A stretch of 64,000 nt of DNA from Glutamicibacter sp. B1 (GCF_039602135.1 NZ_CP125942.1:2356001-2420000); one strand, 5' to 3'; positions 23,791 to 33,650 are shown, numbered from the stretch's first letter. Notes: a model not told the origin generated them from the sequence alone. Program-made: numbers and translations.

Positions 23791-24843
23791 GTCCTTCATG
23801 ATGTAATCCTTGCCTTCGATACGAGCCTTGCCCGCAGCCTTGGCATTTGCCACTGAACCGGCTTCCACCAGATCGTCAAAGCCAACAACTTCAGCCTTGA
23901 TGAAGCCACGCTGGAAGTCGGTGTGGATCACACCGGCAGCTTCCGGCGCGGTAGCACCACGGCGAATGGTCCAGGCACGAGTTTCCTTAGGACCGGCGGT
24001 CAGGTAGGACTGCAGACCCAGGGTGTCATAACCAACACGAGCCAACTTATCCAGACCGGACTCTTCGATGCCTGCATCCTCAAGCATTTCGGCGGCTTCG
24101 TCTTCTTCGAGCTCTGCCAGTTCGGCTTCGAACTGTGCATCGAGGAAGATCGCCTCGGCTGGAGCCACCAGCTCGGAGAGCTTAGCCTGCATCTCCTTAT
24201 CGACCAGACCAGCCTCATCGGTGTTGAACACGTAGATGAATGGCTTGGTGGTCATCAGCTGCATTGGAGCCAATTCTTCCAAGTCCACACCGGCTGCCTT
24301 GCCGGCAGCAAACAGGGTCTTGCCCTCTTCGAGTACCTTCTGGGCAGCCAGCAGGTTGTCCATGAACGACTTTTCGATCTTCTTGCTGCGCAGTTCCTTT
24401 TCAAGGCGTGGCAGCTGGTTCTCGATGGTCTGCAGGTCGGCCAGGATCAGCTCGGTAGCGATGGTCTCGATATCCGATTCCGGATCAACCTTGCCGTTCA
24501 CGTGGATAACATCGTCGTTCACGAACGCGCGGGTTACCTGGCAGATCGCGTCTGCTTCACGAATGTTGGCCAGGAACTTATTGCCCAGGCCTTCGCCTTC
24601 CGAAGCACCCTTGACGATGCCGGCGATATCCACGAAGGATACGGTCGCTGGCAAGATGCGCTCAGAATCGAAGATTCCGGCAAGCACCTTGAGCCGTGCG
24701 TCAGGCAACGGCACGACACCCACGTTGGGTTCAATGGTTGCGAACGGGTAGTTGGCTGCCAGCACCTGAGCACGGGTCAGCGCGTTGAACATGGTGGACT
24801 TGCCGACGTTGGGCAGTCCGACGATTCCGATAGTAAGAGCCAC
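23758..24843 (-). CDS. ychF: Redox-regulated ATPase YchF
   Basis: A 361-residue Obg-family P-loop NTPase that binds ribosomes and hydrolyses ATP rather than GTP. G1 is GLPNVGKS (residues 8-15), followed by the switch region [13 protein letters not shown]3-like [10 protein letters not shown], and the altered G4 (YVFNTDE in place of NKxD) that explains ATP preference. A coiled-coil insertion (about 125-210) and a C-terminal TGS domain complete the protein, which ends DVVEFRFNV. Full length for the family. It is monocistronic with a strong terminator. The high codon bias produces a long antisense open frame that I disregard. Confidence 0.97.
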   Translation of the reverse strand: MALTIGIVGLPNVGKSTMFNALTRAQVLAANYPFATIEPNVGVVPLPDARLKVLAGIFDSERILPATVSFVDIAGIVKGASEGEGLGNKFLANIREADAICQVTRAFVNDDVIHVNGKVDPESDIETIATELILADLQTIENQLPRLEKELRSKKIEKSFMDNLLAAQKVLEEGKTLFAAGKAAGVDLEELAPMQLMTTKPFIYVFNTDEAGLVDKEMQAKLSELVAPAEAIFLDAQFEAELAELEEDEAAEMLEDAGIEESGLDKLARVGYDTLGLQSYLTAGPKETRAWTIRRGATAPEAAGVIHTDFQRGFIKAEVVGFDDLVEAGSVANAKAAGKARIEGKDYIMKDGDVVEFRFNV

Positions 24844-24905
24844 GGGAGAAAATTCTACCTTTTACTAGTTATGAACGCGCAATGATCTACTGACGCGTGA
24901 ATTCT

Positions 24906-26003
24906 TTAGTTGCCCTGAGGGCGGGAGCCGCGGCCACCGAGGGCGCGTTCCTCGTCGCCAGCTTCCTTGAGCTTGCCACGGATTTCCTTAGGCAGTGAGA
25001 AGATAATGTCTTCCTCTGCGGTGGTCACCTCGGAGACATCGTTGAAGCCGTACTCTGCTAGCAACGCAACCACTTCGCGCACCAGAACCTCCGGTACGGA
25101 GGCACCGGAGGTCACGCCCACGGTCGAGACACCTTCAAACCAGGACTCGTCGACCTCATTGGCGAAGTCCACACGGTAGGCGGCCTTCGCCCCATGATCT
25201 AGGGCAACCTCGACCAGGCGCACCGAGTTCGAGGAGTTAGCAGAACCAACCACGATCACCAGATCAGCCTGTGGCGCGATGTTCTTGATGGCCGCCTGAC
25301 GGTTGGTCGTGGCATAGCAAATATCATCGCTGGGTGGATCCTGCAGGTTAGGGAAACGCTTGCGCAGGCGACGCACAATTTCCATGGTTTCATCCACACT
25401 CAAGGTGGTCTGTGAAAGCCAGATCAGCTTGTCCGGATCCTTCACCTGGACGGTGTCAGCCTCTTCGGGGTTGTTCACGATGGTGGTCACCTCCGGTGCT
25501 TCACCGTAGGTGCCTTCAACCTCTTCGTGACCTTCGTGACCAATGAGCAGGATCTCATAGTCATTCTTGGCAAAACGCACGGCTTCGCGGTGCACCTTGG
25601 TCACCAGCGGGCAGGTCGCGTCAATGGTCTGCAGGTTACGGTCTGCAGCGGACTGAACTACTGCCGGAGAGACACCGTGGGCGGAGAAGACCACGAGGGC
25701 ACCCTCGGGAACTTCTTCGTTTTCTTCCACAAAGATCGCTCCGCGAGCTTCCAACTCAGAAACCACATGCAGGTTGTGCACGATCTGCTTGCGCACGTAA
25801 ACCGGCGGTCCGTAGTGCTCCAAAGCTTTTTCTACGGCCACCACGGCACGGTCCACGCCGGCGCAGTAGCCACGCGGAGCCGCGAGCAAAACCTTGCGCT
25901 CGGATACCTGCGGGGAGGCAGCTGCTATTTCGGCCGGGGTGCGTCGAACGCGCGGGATCCGAGGAACTGGCAGCGATACCGGGATGGAAGTGGAAGTAGC
26001 CAT
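24906..26003 (-). CDS. ispH: 4-hydroxy-3-methylbut-2-enyl diphosphate reductase
   Basis: A 365-residue [4Fe-4S] enzyme that catalyses the last step of the MEP isoprenoid pathway, giving IPP and DMAPP. The three cluster cysteines are in RGYCAGV (Cys47), DATCPLVTK and [11 protein letters not shown], and substrate-binding motifs HGVSP, EGHEEV and GSANSSNS are intact. A 36-residue N-terminal extension precedes the conserved core, common in Micrococcaceae. The C-terminal tail is Arg/Gly-rich. It lies 62 bases upstream of ychF on the same strand. Confidence 0.97.
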   Translation of the reverse strand: MATSTSIPVSLPVPRIPRVRRTPAEIAAASPQVSERKVLLAAPRGYCAGVDRAVVAVEKALEHYGPPVYVRKQIVHNLHVVSELEARGAIFVEENEEVPEGALVVFSAHGVSPAVVQSAADRNLQTIDATCPLVTKVHREAVRFAKNDYEILLIGHEGHEEVEGTYGEAPEVTTIVNNPEEADTVQVKDPDKLIWLSQTTLSVDETMEIVRRLRKRFPNLQDPPSDDICYATTNRQAAIKNIAPQADLVIVVGSANSSNSVRLVEVALDHGAKAAYRVDFANEVDESWFEGVSTVGVTSGASVPEVLVREVVALLAEYGFNDVSEVTTAEEDIIFSLPKEIRGKLKEAGDEERALGGRGSRPQGN

Positions 26004-26103
26004 ACCTCTAGTCTACGAACTGCATGCAAGTTAGCCCATGCTCATATGACCCGTGCCACCGTCTACCGGCTGTGAGTTCCACCTCCACCTGCACCCAGGA
26101 CAA

Positions 26104-27297
26104 CTAGCAAGGTAGCGAACTGGGCAGTTTCACGCTGGTGCGGACAATCGCGCCAGTGCCATCGCTGCCACGGTATGCTCTGCAAACCCCGACACCTCGT
26201 TTGGCCAGATTAGCCTTGATCTGACGCAATGAATCGGGTGAGAAACCGTACCACTGCATGTGCATTAAGACGGTGTCACCCGGTACCGCCGCAGAGGCAC
26301 GACTAATGGTGATCGACTTGGATTTCACCTTCCAGTCTTCGGTGTCTCGAGTCCACGCCCACATGGCCATGCCTCGACTGTCATAGCCGCAGCGCACCGA
26401 GCCATCTATCGCGCCGTAGGGCGGACGGCCAAAGTTGGTATGCACCCCGGAGCCGCCCAGTTGCGTCCCAACCTGTCGACAGCTCAACGGTCGCAGATCC
26501 GGATGGCTGATTGAATGGTTGATGACCCATTGTCCCTTGACCCGGGCCAGGCTAGCCAGATCAACTCCGTACCGCGACTTATAGGATGAGAGGCAGTCTC
26601 CTGTCGGAGCCAATACCAATCCAATGTTGGCGCTGGCAGCATAGTCGATGGTCGATTTGTAGGAGCTCAAGGAACTCGGGCAATCATCAAAAGTCAGTAC
26701 AACCTTTGAGGTGCGATTGGGCCCAGAGCGCAATGGTGCCGAGGGTGGTTTGGGATAGGTGGTTACATAACTGCCGCTGACCCAGCCGGTATGCCCACCG
26801 TAATTCACGCGATACCAGCCGTTAGAGGCTCTGGCGTATGCGGGTACCGTTTTGCCCTTCGGGATAGTGATCAGGATCCGGTAGTTCGTGGAGGTACCGG
26901 TACGCAGATTCAAACTATCAAGGGTGCGCACATTCGCCACCACCACATAATAGTCACTGACATAGCCGGTGCGACCGTTATAGCTGACCTGATACCAGCC
27001 GGTTGAGGCTCGCCCTAAGACTGGAACTGAGGTGCCTTTTGGAATACTGACCCGAACCGGGTAGGCGGTCGAGGGGCCTGTACGCAAATTCAGATTATCC
27101 GTGGTGCGCACCCGCGCCGGTAGGTCGATGGACACTTCAGCGGCAATACTAAGACTGGCCGATCGGGTAGCCGGCGCCAACTGTTGCCCTGCCATGGCGC
27201 CTGCAGCTAACGGAACCGAACCTGCCAGCATGCCCACGGCGAGCGCTACCGCTCCAAGTGAGCGTGTTGCGGAGTGATGGAAATTTTCCCCAAACAT
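26104..27297 (-). CDS. Secreted protein: two SH3b domains plus a NodB-like deacetylase domain
   Basis: A 397-residue exported protein. Residues about 12-36 form a signal peptide (LGAVALAVGMLAGSVPLAAG). Two bacterial SH3 repeats follow, each with LNLRTGPSTAYPV or LNLRTGTSTNYRI and a GWY...YNGRTGYVS-type end; they probably bind cell wall. The C-terminal part has NodB motifs: TFDDC (family TFDDG), NHSISH (HSxxH metal ligands) and RPPYGA (RxPYG). It may deacetylate peptidoglycan or another wall polymer; Cys instead of Gly after the metal-binding Asp pair is unusual. The start at 27297 follows AAAGGACG. Confidence 0.85.
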   Translation of the reverse strand: MFGENFHHSATRSLGAVALAVGMLAGSVPLAAGAMAGQQLAPATRSASLSIAAEVSIDLPARVRTTDNLNLRTGPSTAYPVRVSIPKGTSVPVLGRASTGWYQVSYNGRTGYVSDYYVVVANVRTLDSLNLRTGTSTNYRILITIPKGKTVPAYARASNGWYRVNYGGHTGWVSGSYVTTYPKPPSAPLRSGPNRTSKVVLTFDDCPSSLSSYKSTIDYAASANIGLVLAPTGDCLSSYKSRYGVDLASLARVKGQWVINHSISHPDLRPLSCRQVGTQLGGSGVHTNFGRPPYGAIDGSVRCGYDSRGMAMWAWTRDTEDWKVKSKSITISRASAAVPGDTVLMHMQWYGFSPDSLRQIKANLAKRGVGVCRAYRGSDGTGAIVRTSVKLPSSLPC

Positions 27298-27593
27298 GAC
27301 AGTGCGTCCTTTTGAAAATGATCCCCCTGTGTACACCAGTGTCCGCGCGTGATTGTTCCGGAGCAAGGGCATCATGAACACTTATCCGAATTGTTGGAAA
27401 TACTCAGTGCACGGCTTATGTATAGGGAAAATGACCACAAACTTCACCCGTTCTGACATCAACCCTCCACCTTGTTTGACTCCATCGCGCTTCCGGTAAT
27501 CCGCGGAACTGTCGGGGTGATGCGGTAGTCTCACTTGTGCAGCAGCGATCGCGCAGGCTGGTGCCACGTCTCGATTCTCAAGGAGCGGCCCGT

Positions 27594-28856
27594 ATGGAGC
27601 CCCAAACACCAGCGAGCTTGCCAAGCACCGCCGGTCAAACCACGGCGGAGAATCCTTGGCCGTTAAGAATCCTTTCGGAAAAGCTCAAAATCCATATTGA
27701 GAACTCCCCCTTTGCTTGGGTTGAAGGACAGCTGCTGGAAGCCAATGTGCGTAACGGTCATGCTTACCTGACACTACGTGACGTGGATGCCGATAATTCT
27801 TTTTCGGTAACCATCTGGTCCTCGGTGATGCGCAAGCTGGAGACCACGCCACAAGTGGGTTCTCGTGTTGTGGCCCGCGTCAAACCCAGTTTTTATGCCA
27901 AAACCGGACGACTTTCACTGAACGCCACCGACCTACGCCCGGTGGGTTTGGGAGAGCTCTTGGTCCGTCTAGAAAGACTGCGCCAAGCGTTAGGTGCCGA
28001 AGGGCTCTTCGACCCCGGACACAAACGGGCACTTCCTGTACTTCCCGGACGAATCGGCCTGATCACCGGTCGCGATTCGGATGCGGAAAAGGACGTACTG
28101 CGCAACGCCACCCTCCGCTGGCCATCAGCACAGTTCCGGATCATCAATACCGCGGTGCAGGGCGTTGATGCGGCCAACCAGGTTATGGCTGCACTGCGAG
28201 AATTAGATGCGGATCCTGAAATTGATGTGATCGTGATAGCCCGTGGCGGTGGCGCGCTCGAAGATCTTCTGCCATTTTCAAATGAAGACTTGGTCCGCGC
28301 AGTGTTCGCTGCACAGACTCCGGTGGTCTCGGCCATCGGTCACGAGGCTGACCGCCCCATCCTCGACGATGTGGCAGACCTTCGGGCTTCGACACCAACG
28401 GATGCTGCCAAGCGTATTGTCCCGGATTTGAATGAGGAATTCACCGGACTGCAAATGGCTCGAAACCGTCTTGAACGTTCCATCAACAATCTGTTGGAAC
28501 GTGAAGCGCAATTACTCGCCGCGGTGCGTGAACGCCCCGTACTGGCTAACCCACAAGTCATGGTGACCTCGCGTGCCGAAGACTTGGCACGTTACAGGCA
28601 ACGTTCAAGCGATCTATTGCATTACCGAGTGCAACGAGCACGGGATGAGATATCCCATCTGAAGTCACAAGTCCGAGCCCTCTCACCGCAACAAACCTTG
28701 GACCGTGGTTACTCGGTCACCCAACTGGCCAACGGCAATATTGTGCGTGAAGCCAGCGATGCGCCGGTGAACACCGAAGTTTTCATTCGGTTGGCATCGG
28801 GACAGCTGGTCGCCCATACAACCGAATCAATTCCTGCCGGCGATGCCGCGAACTAA
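27594..28856 (+). CDS. xseA: Exodeoxyribonuclease VII large subunit
   Basis: A 420-residue catalytic subunit of exonuclease VII, which degrades single-stranded DNA in both directions. An N-terminal OB-fold (WVEGQLLEANVRNGHAYLTL) is followed by the catalytic core with GRIGLITGRDSDAEKDVL, VIARGGGALEDL and FSNEDLVRAVF, then VSAIGHEADRPILDDVADLR, all canonical. A coiled-coil tail follows. The ATG at 27594 has AAGGAGCGG upstream. It is followed by xseB 22 bases later. Genes ispH and xseA are often divergent neighbours in actinobacteria; here the SH3b/NodB gene sits between. Confidence 0.97.
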   Translation: MEPQTPASLPSTAGQTTAENPWPLRILSEKLKIHIENSPFAWVEGQLLEANVRNGHAYLTLRDVDADNSFSVTIWSSVMRKLETTPQVGSRVVARVKPSFYAKTGRLSLNATDLRPVGLGELLVRLERLRQALGAEGLFDPGHKRALPVLPGRIGLITGRDSDAEKDVLRNATLRWPSAQFRIINTAVQGVDAANQVMAALRELDADPEIDVIVIARGGGALEDLLPFSNEDLVRAVFAAQTPVVSAIGHEADRPILDDVADLRASTPTDAAKRIVPDLNEEFTGLQMARNRLERSINNLLEREAQLLAAVRERPVLANPQVMVTSRAEDLARYRQRSSDLLHYRVQRARDEISHLKSQVRALSPQQTLDRGYSVTQLANGNIVREASDAPVNTEVFIRLASGQLVAHTTESIPAGDAAN

Positions 28857-28878
28857 CTCAAACTAATCTGGAGCCACG

Positions 28879-29109
28879 ATGAATGCACAAATCCCTGACG
28901 ACATTGCCAAGCTCTCCTACGAGCAAGCCCGTGAAGAGCTGCTAACAGTCGTCAACCAGTTGGAGACCGGTGGCGTCGCACTGGAAGCTTCACTCGCACT
29001 ATGGGAGCGCGGTGAAGCCTTGGCAACTCACTGCGAAAACTGGCTCAACGGCGTTTCGCAGCGACTTGAGCAAGCCCGCGCTAAGCAGGTCGACTCCAAT
29101 TCTGAATAG
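28879..29109 (+). CDS. xseB: Exodeoxyribonuclease VII small subunit
   Basis: A 76-residue helical protein that matches XseB: LSYEQAREELLTVVNQLETG, then ALEASLALWERGEALATHCE, and the final helix of about 20 residues. It packs in several copies against the XseA tail. Operon with xseA; ends 17 bases before the convergent PPK2 gene. Confidence 0.95.
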   Translation: MNAQIPDDIAKLSYEQAREELLTVVNQLETGGVALEASLALWERGEALATHCENWLNGVSQRLEQARAKQVDSNSE

Positions 29110-29126
29110 TCGCGGGCTTCCGCAAC

Positions 29127-29990
29127 TTACTTAGTGGCGTCCAAGCGGGCCTTTTCGCCGGCCACATCAAAGTCGGCTTCTGGCCATGGCACAGTGTTTT
29201 TCTGCAAGGTATCAAGCAATAGTTCGGCCACGCATAAGCGGGCTCGCCACTTCTGATCAGCCGGGACAATATGCCACGGCGCAGTCTTGCTATCGGTCTG
29301 GTTGATGGCGATCTCGTAAGCCTGCTGGTAGTCCTCCCAGAGCAAGCGATCGTCAATATCCCCCGGCGAGTACTTCCAATGCTTATCCGTGCGTTCGAGG
29401 CGCTCAGAAAGTCTCTTGTACTGCTCGTCTTTGCTGATGTGCAACATCACCTTGATCGGAAGGATGTCCTGCTCAACTAGCTGCTTTTCAAAGTCCACAA
29501 TCTTGGAATAACGAGAGTCCAAAACTTCTGCGCTGACCAGTTCTTTGACTCGGGCAATCAAGACATCCTCATAATGGGACCGGTCAAAGACTCCCACTTT
29601 GCCGTTACCTGGCAACGCATTAGTGATACGCCATAGGAAGTCGTGAGCTAGTTCTTCTTTAGTCGGCGCCTTAAACGCATGATGCTCAACGCCCTGCGGA
29701 TCCAAAATACCCATCACATGGCGGACGATGCCTCCCTTGCCTGAGGTATCCATACCCTGCAGAATCAGCAATACTGCCGGTGCTTCTTCTCCTTGCACTG
29801 ACGCAGCAAAGAAGCGTTCTTGAAGATCTGAAAGCGGCTGAGCAATCTTATCCATCCGCTTCTGTGCAGCCTTTTTGTCCTGCGGCGCATCTTTGGGCCA
29901 CCAGTCAGGATTTTTAGTAGCCCGCTGTGAGAGTTTCAGATCTGGCTCCGCGCGTAACGCCTTGATCAGATTCTTTGGGTATGAGCTCAA
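29127..29990 (-). CDS. ppk2: PPK2-family polyphosphate kinase
   Basis: A 287-residue polyphosphate:nucleotide phosphotransferase. Walker A reads GMDTSGKGG (about residues 79-87), the lid and Walker B-like region VGVFDRSHYEDVLIARV is canonical, and the C-terminal WHIVPADQKWRARL is the PPK2 signature. The enzyme uses polyP to phosphorylate nucleoside mono- or diphosphates; class cannot be set from sequence alone, though the length and N-terminal part fit single-domain PPK2. It is convergent with xseAB and transcribed alone. Confidence 0.93.
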   Translation of the reverse strand: MSSYPKNLIKALRAEPDLKLSQRATKNPDWWPKDAPQDKKAAQKRMDKIAQPLSDLQERFFAASVQGEEAPAVLLILQGMDTSGKGGIVRHVMGILDPQGVEHHAFKAPTKEELAHDFLWRITNALPGNGKVGVFDRSHYEDVLIARVKELVSAEVLDSRYSKIVDFEKQLVEQDILPIKVMLHISKDEQYKRLSERLERTDKHWKYSPGDIDDRLLWEDYQQAYEIAINQTDSKTAPWHIVPADQKWRARLCVAELLLDTLQKNTVPWPEADFDVAGEKARLDATK

Positions 29991-30146
29991 GGAATACTCC
30001 TTCTTTGGACTTCACTACGGTAAATCTAGGTATTTGCCAGCGTACTGGGATTATTCAATGCTGTCTCGAAGAATGAAACAGAACTTCGATAAATTTCAAG
30101 AATCGATAATTCTCATCGTCTACCCCTCGGATTCTGGGCATAAGAA

Positions 30147-30188
30147 AACACCATCGCACGAGTTCAAAAATGAACGTGCGATGGTGTT
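30147..30188. terminator. Strong hairpin after the aminotransferase gene
   Basis: AACACCATCGCACG and CGTGCGATGGTGTT pair perfectly over 14 bp, with an AT-rich loop that could extend the stem by four pairs. It ends 11 bases beyond the aminotransferase stop. Confidence 0.8.
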
Positions 30189-30199
30189 GACTTCTGTGG

Positions 30200-31420
30200 C
30201 TAAGCGCGAGCTCGCCAGTCTTCGAGGAACTGTCCAATACGACCTACAGCATCGGTCAGATCCCGCACGTTCGGCAGCGTCACTAAGCGGAAGTGATCGG
30301 GACGGACCCAGTTGAAGGCCGTGCCCTGAGTAATCAGAATCTTCTGCGCCTTGAGCAGTTCAAGGGCAAATACCTCGTCATCATGCATCGGATACACTTC
30401 TGGATCCAGCTTCGGGAACATGTACAGCGAACCCTTGGCCTTTTGCACCGAGACACCTGGAATTGCGGTCAGCAAATCATAGGCAGCATCACGCTGTTCC
30501 AAGAGTCGTCCGCCAGGCAGAATCAAGTCATTGATGGACTGATACCCGCCCAATGCGGTCTGGATTGCGTGCTGTGCTGGAACGTTGGCACACAGACGCA
30601 TATTGGTCAGAAGGTTAATGCCTTCAATGTAATCTGCAGCCTGATGTTTTGGACCGGAAATTGCCATCCAACCAGCACGGAAACCACAAACACGATATGC
30701 CTTAGACAAACCGGAGAAAGTCAGGATCAGCACGTCATCGGCCAACGAAGCGGTGTTGATGTGCTCGGCATCATCGTAGAGAATCTTTTCGTAGATCTCG
30801 TCCGAATACACAATGAGCCCGTGCTTGCGTGCCAGTTCCAGAATGCCCTCAAGGGTTTCCCTCGGGTACACCGCACCGGTGGGGTTATTCGGGTTGATGA
30901 TCACGATGCCCTTAGTGCGATCGGTGATCTTAGCTTCCATATCTTCGAGGTCAGGAAGCCAGCCCTCTTCTTCAGTGTTCAAGTAGTGCACCGGGGTGCC
31001 ACCAGCTAGCGAAACCGATGCGGTCCACAGCGGGTAGTCTGGGGCAGGAATCAGGATCTCGTCCCCATTGTTCAGCAACGCATTCAACGACAGCGTGATG
31101 AGCTCGGAAACGCCATTGCCTAGGTAGATGTCATCCACACCGATGGTCTGGATACCGCGGGTCTGGTAGTACTGCGATACTGCGGTACGGGCCGAGAGGA
31201 TGCCCCGAGAATCAGAGTAGCCTTGGGCGTTGGGCAGGTTGCGAATCATGTCGACAAGCACCGCGTCAGGCGCTTCAAAGCCGAACGGCGCGGGATTGCC
31301 GATGTTCAGCTTCAGGATACGGTGCCCTTCGGACTCCATACGCTGGGCGTGCTCCAAGAGCGGGCCACGGATGTCGTACAGCACGTTGTGCAGTTTCGTC
31401 GATTGCTTGAATTCTGCCAT
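30200..31420 (-). CDS. alaA: Pyridoxal-phosphate aminotransferase, AlaA/AspC-like
   Basis: A 406-residue class I aminotransferase of the alanine transaminase AlaA type, transferring amino groups between alanine/glutamate and keto acids. Signposts are LNIGNPAPFGFEAPD near the N terminus, NPNNPTGAVYP, YSDEIYEKILYD and the PLP lysine in FSGLSKAYRVCGFRAGW. The conserved Arg binding substrate carboxylate lies in the C-terminal FRLVTLPN. Full length and intact. The substrate choice between Ala and Asp is inferred from overall resemblance. Confidence 0.92.
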   Translation of the reverse strand: MAEFKQSTKLHNVLYDIRGPLLEHAQRMESEGHRILKLNIGNPAPFGFEAPDAVLVDMIRNLPNAQGYSDSRGILSARTAVSQYYQTRGIQTIGVDDIYLGNGVSELITLSLNALLNNGDEILIPAPDYPLWTASVSLAGGTPVHYLNTEEEGWLPDLEDMEAKITDRTKGIVIINPNNPTGAVYPRETLEGILELARKHGLIVYSDEIYEKILYDDAEHINTASLADDVLILTFSGLSKAYRVCGFRAGWMAISGPKHQAADYIEGINLLTNMRLCANVPAQHAIQTALGGYQSINDLILPGGRLLEQRDAAYDLLTAIPGVSVQKAKGSLYMFPKLDPEVYPMHDDEVFALELLKAQKILITQGTAFNWVRPDHFRLVTLPNVRDLTDAVGRIGQFLEDWRARA

Positions 31421-31529
31421 GATTACACTTTCTCATGTCAGGTGTGCAGAACACACCTTATTACTCGACCGCCTTCGGGTGCGGCCGAAATCCTTGGGGG
31501 TCGAATTACTAGAGCAGTGCCACTGCGTG

Positions 31530-32435
31530 CTACTCGATAATCCATTCCCAGCGGTTCGCCGCCTGCGCGGGCTTCATCGCCCCGGGCTCGCTGACCATTC
31601 GGTTTAGTTCCACTAGGGTCTGCTGTGAGAGTTGCCCGGTGACCTTGTTCAATTCTCCACGTGCTTTGTTATTAACGTTGTTGCTGGCCAGCAGCATGAT
31701 TGGCTGCGCATCAAAAAGTTTGGCGGTATCGGAGATGCTCTTAAATCCTTCATCGGAAATCATCGCGTTGCCCGCGCTCATTGCGACTGCTCGGTCCACG
31801 GAGGCACGCAGCTGGGTCGCCAGGTCATCACTTTGAACCACGGAGAGCTGAGGCTTCTGGCAGCCTGCAGTTTTCAAACCGCTTTCCAAGTTTGTGATTT
31901 CGGAATCGTCGGTAATGATGGTGAGCTTTTCGCATGCTGCAGCTAGTGACGACCAGGAATCAACGCTATGGGTTTCAGCCTCGGCCGGGCTCATCACCAG
32001 GACTTTTCCTGAATCCGCGTTACTGAGGTCTAGGGCTTCGATGGAATCGTTCGAGTCGTTGATTTCCGAACGCAGGTTCTTTAGCTCATCGACTGAAAGT
32101 ACACCGTCTTCACCGGTGATGCTTGACGCATCTTTGGCCATGCTCAGCGCTTCGCCAGCGTAGTCCACAGCGATATCAGCTTCGCCATCAAGTACTTGCT
32201 GGTACGGATCATCCGTGGACTTGTTGATTTGAACTTCGAAGCCTTTAGCCTTCAGTGCGTTTTTGTATACCTCGCCCATGGCCTGCTCCACCGGCTCATT
32301 ACCGCGCGCCAACTTCAAAACAACATTCTGGTCCGAAGAAGCATCAGTGCTCTGATCTTGGTCAGTGCAGGCAGTTAGAGGCAACAATAGGGCAACGCTG
32401 AGGACAGCAAGGCGGGAGGTTTTTCGCAAGTTCAT
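31530..32435 (-). CDS. OpuAC-like substrate-binding lipoprotein, orphan
   Basis: A 301-residue periplasm-side lipoprotein. The signal ends in the lipobox LTAC (Cys23), and mature protein begins TDQDQSTDASSDQ, a Ser/Asp-rich linker. The rest follows the OpuAC/ProX fold (LARGNEPVEQAMGEVYKNAL, then DDPYQQVLDGEADIAVDYAGEAL). OpuAC-type proteins deliver glycine betaine or choline to an ABC transporter. No permease or ATPase gene is adjacent, so it may serve a transporter encoded elsewhere. A weak hairpin AGGTGTG/CACACCT (31440-31458) follows it. Confidence 0.85.
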   Translation of the reverse strand: MNLRKTSRLAVLSVALLLPLTACTDQDQSTDASSDQNVVLKLARGNEPVEQAMGEVYKNALKAKGFEVQINKSTDDPYQQVLDGEADIAVDYAGEALSMAKDASSITGEDGVLSVDELKNLRSEINDSNDSIEALDLSNADSGKVLVMSPAEAETHSVDSWSSLAAACEKLTIITDDSEITNLESGLKTAGCQKPQLSVVQSDDLATQLRASVDRAVAMSAGNAMISDEGFKSISDTAKLFDAQPIMLLASNNVNNKARGELNKVTGQLSQQTLVELNRMVSEPGAMKPAQAANRWEWIIE

Positions 32436-32475
32436 ATCCCTATTGATTCTATGGCAGGGTCTTTTGATTCAACGG

Positions 32476-32946
32476 CTAATCGCGAGGTGCGGTCAGTCGC
32501 AGAATGTTGTCCACCCGCTCAATACAATTCAACTGCTGAATTTCTTCACGGGTGAACCATGCAGCCTGGCTGGTGGAGCCGTTGACCTCATGACGTAATT
32601 CGCCACCGGTGAGCGTCGCACGATAGGTCACCGCCACAGTTTGCATGGGGTGCCCGTCACCCGAGTAGCGTTTGGCTCCCGGTATCACCCCAGTGGTGAC
32701 ATCTAGAAGGGTTAGGTCCCCCACTGCATAGCCAGTCTCTTCATAGACTTCGCGTTTGGCACCCTCGATAATAGGTTCGCCTAGATCGATGCCTCCACCA
32801 GGCAAGGACCAGCGAGGGATGAACTTCGGATCGCGATGGCGCATATCCCAGAGCGTCAATAGGATCTTTCCATCGTGTTCCACCAAGCAGTAGGCTGCGA
32901 GTCGGGTATCGAAGAATTCACCGGTGTGCTCTGAACGTCGTGTCAT
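32476..32946 (-). CDS. Nudix hydrolase
   Basis: A 156-residue protein with a complete Nudix box: GGGIDLGEPIIEGAKREVYE followed by ETGYAV, matching GX5EX7REUXEEXGU. The enzyme hydrolyses a nucleoside diphosphate linked to another group; the substrate is unknown. It begins with an unusual TRRSEHTGEFFDTRLAAY and contains LWDMRHRDPKFIPRWSLP before the box. It lies 40 bases upstream of the OpuAC-like gene on the same strand and may be cotranscribed. Confidence 0.92.
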   Translation of the reverse strand: MTRRSEHTGEFFDTRLAAYCLVEHDGKILLTLWDMRHRDPKFIPRWSLPGGGIDLGEPIIEGAKREVYEETGYAVGDLTLLDVTTGVIPGAKRYSGDGHPMQTVAVTYRATLTGGELRHEVNGSTSQAAWFTREEIQQLNCIERVDNILRLTAPRD

Positions 32947-33057
32947 ATCCCCAATATATCGGTTTGTTCACCGTTATTTTCCCCATCAGTTAGGGCGTGA
33001 GCTAGCTTATTCGCCAAATATCCCATTGAAGGCTCCCGGATGTGATGAAATATTCTT

Positions 33058-33564
33058 ATGTCCCCGCACTCAAAGAATTATTCAAACGTCGATCTAGATG
33101 AAATCGATCGAATCATCATCGACGAATTGGTAGCCAATGCGCGTATCTCCAATGCAACGCTCGCTCAGCGGGCTGGCATTGCTCCTTCCACCGCTTTGCT
33201 GCGCACACGTTCCTTAGTTGAGCGAGGCATTCTCACCGGCTACCACGCTGAAGTAGACCTTGGAGCGGTAGGTCGCACAGTTCAGGCATTAATCTCGGTG
33301 AAGCTTCGCGCTCATGACCGCGAGAAGATCGACACCTTCGTCGAACGCATTCCTCGCCTTCCCGAGGTCCTGTCAATGTTCCACGTTTCAGGTGGCACTG
33401 ACTATCTTCTGCATATTGCGGTGGGTTCCACTGATCACTTGCGCGATTGGGTGCTCGATAACCTAGCAACCGATGAATCGGTGGGTCATACCGAAACAAC
33501 ACTGGTCTTTGCTCATCACCACGGAAACCGTGGACCGTTGCCTTCTGAAGACTCGATGAGTTAG
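33058..33564 (+). CDS. Lrp/AsnC-family transcriptional regulator
   Basis: A 168-residue regulator. The N-terminal HTH (LDEIDRIIIDELVANARISN, then LAQRAGIAPSTALLRTRSLV) is followed by the RAM/AsnC ligand-binding domain (VQALISVKLRAHDREKIDTF, then VLSMFHVSGGTDYLLHIAVG). Such proteins bind amino acids and control their metabolism or transport. No divergent target is obvious: the Nudix gene on the other strand starts 111 bases away. A strong terminator follows. Confidence 0.92.
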   Translation: MSPHSKNYSNVDLDEIDRIIIDELVANARISNATLAQRAGIAPSTALLRTRSLVERGILTGYHAEVDLGAVGRTVQALISVKLRAHDREKIDTFVERIPRLPEVLSMFHVSGGTDYLLHIAVGSTDHLRDWVLDNLATDESVGHTETTLVFAHHHGNRGPLPSEDSMS

Positions 33565-33598
33565 TTAGCGTTTCTCACCAAAAGCATTAGATGCAAGG

Positions 33599-33629
33599 AA
33601 GGCCCTCACTGATTTTCAGTGAGGGCCTT
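33599..33629. terminator. Bidirectional terminator between lrp and the next convergent gene
   Basis: AAGGCCCTCACTGA and TCAGTGAGGGCCTT form a perfect 14-bp stem around TTT and end in T-rich sequence on both strands. Confidence 0.88.
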
Positions 33630-33650
33630 TCTTGCATGCGAGTCAATGTT

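Noticed and set aside
23923..24885. A 320-codon open frame antisense to ychF
   Set aside because: It lies wholly opposite a highly conserved, codon-biased gene and has no family-like sequence or ribosome-binding site.
31440..31458. Hairpin AGGTGTG/CACACCT after the OpuAC-like gene as a terminator
   Set aside because: Seven pairs without a T-tract, and it lies 70 bases from the stop; too weak for a separate call.
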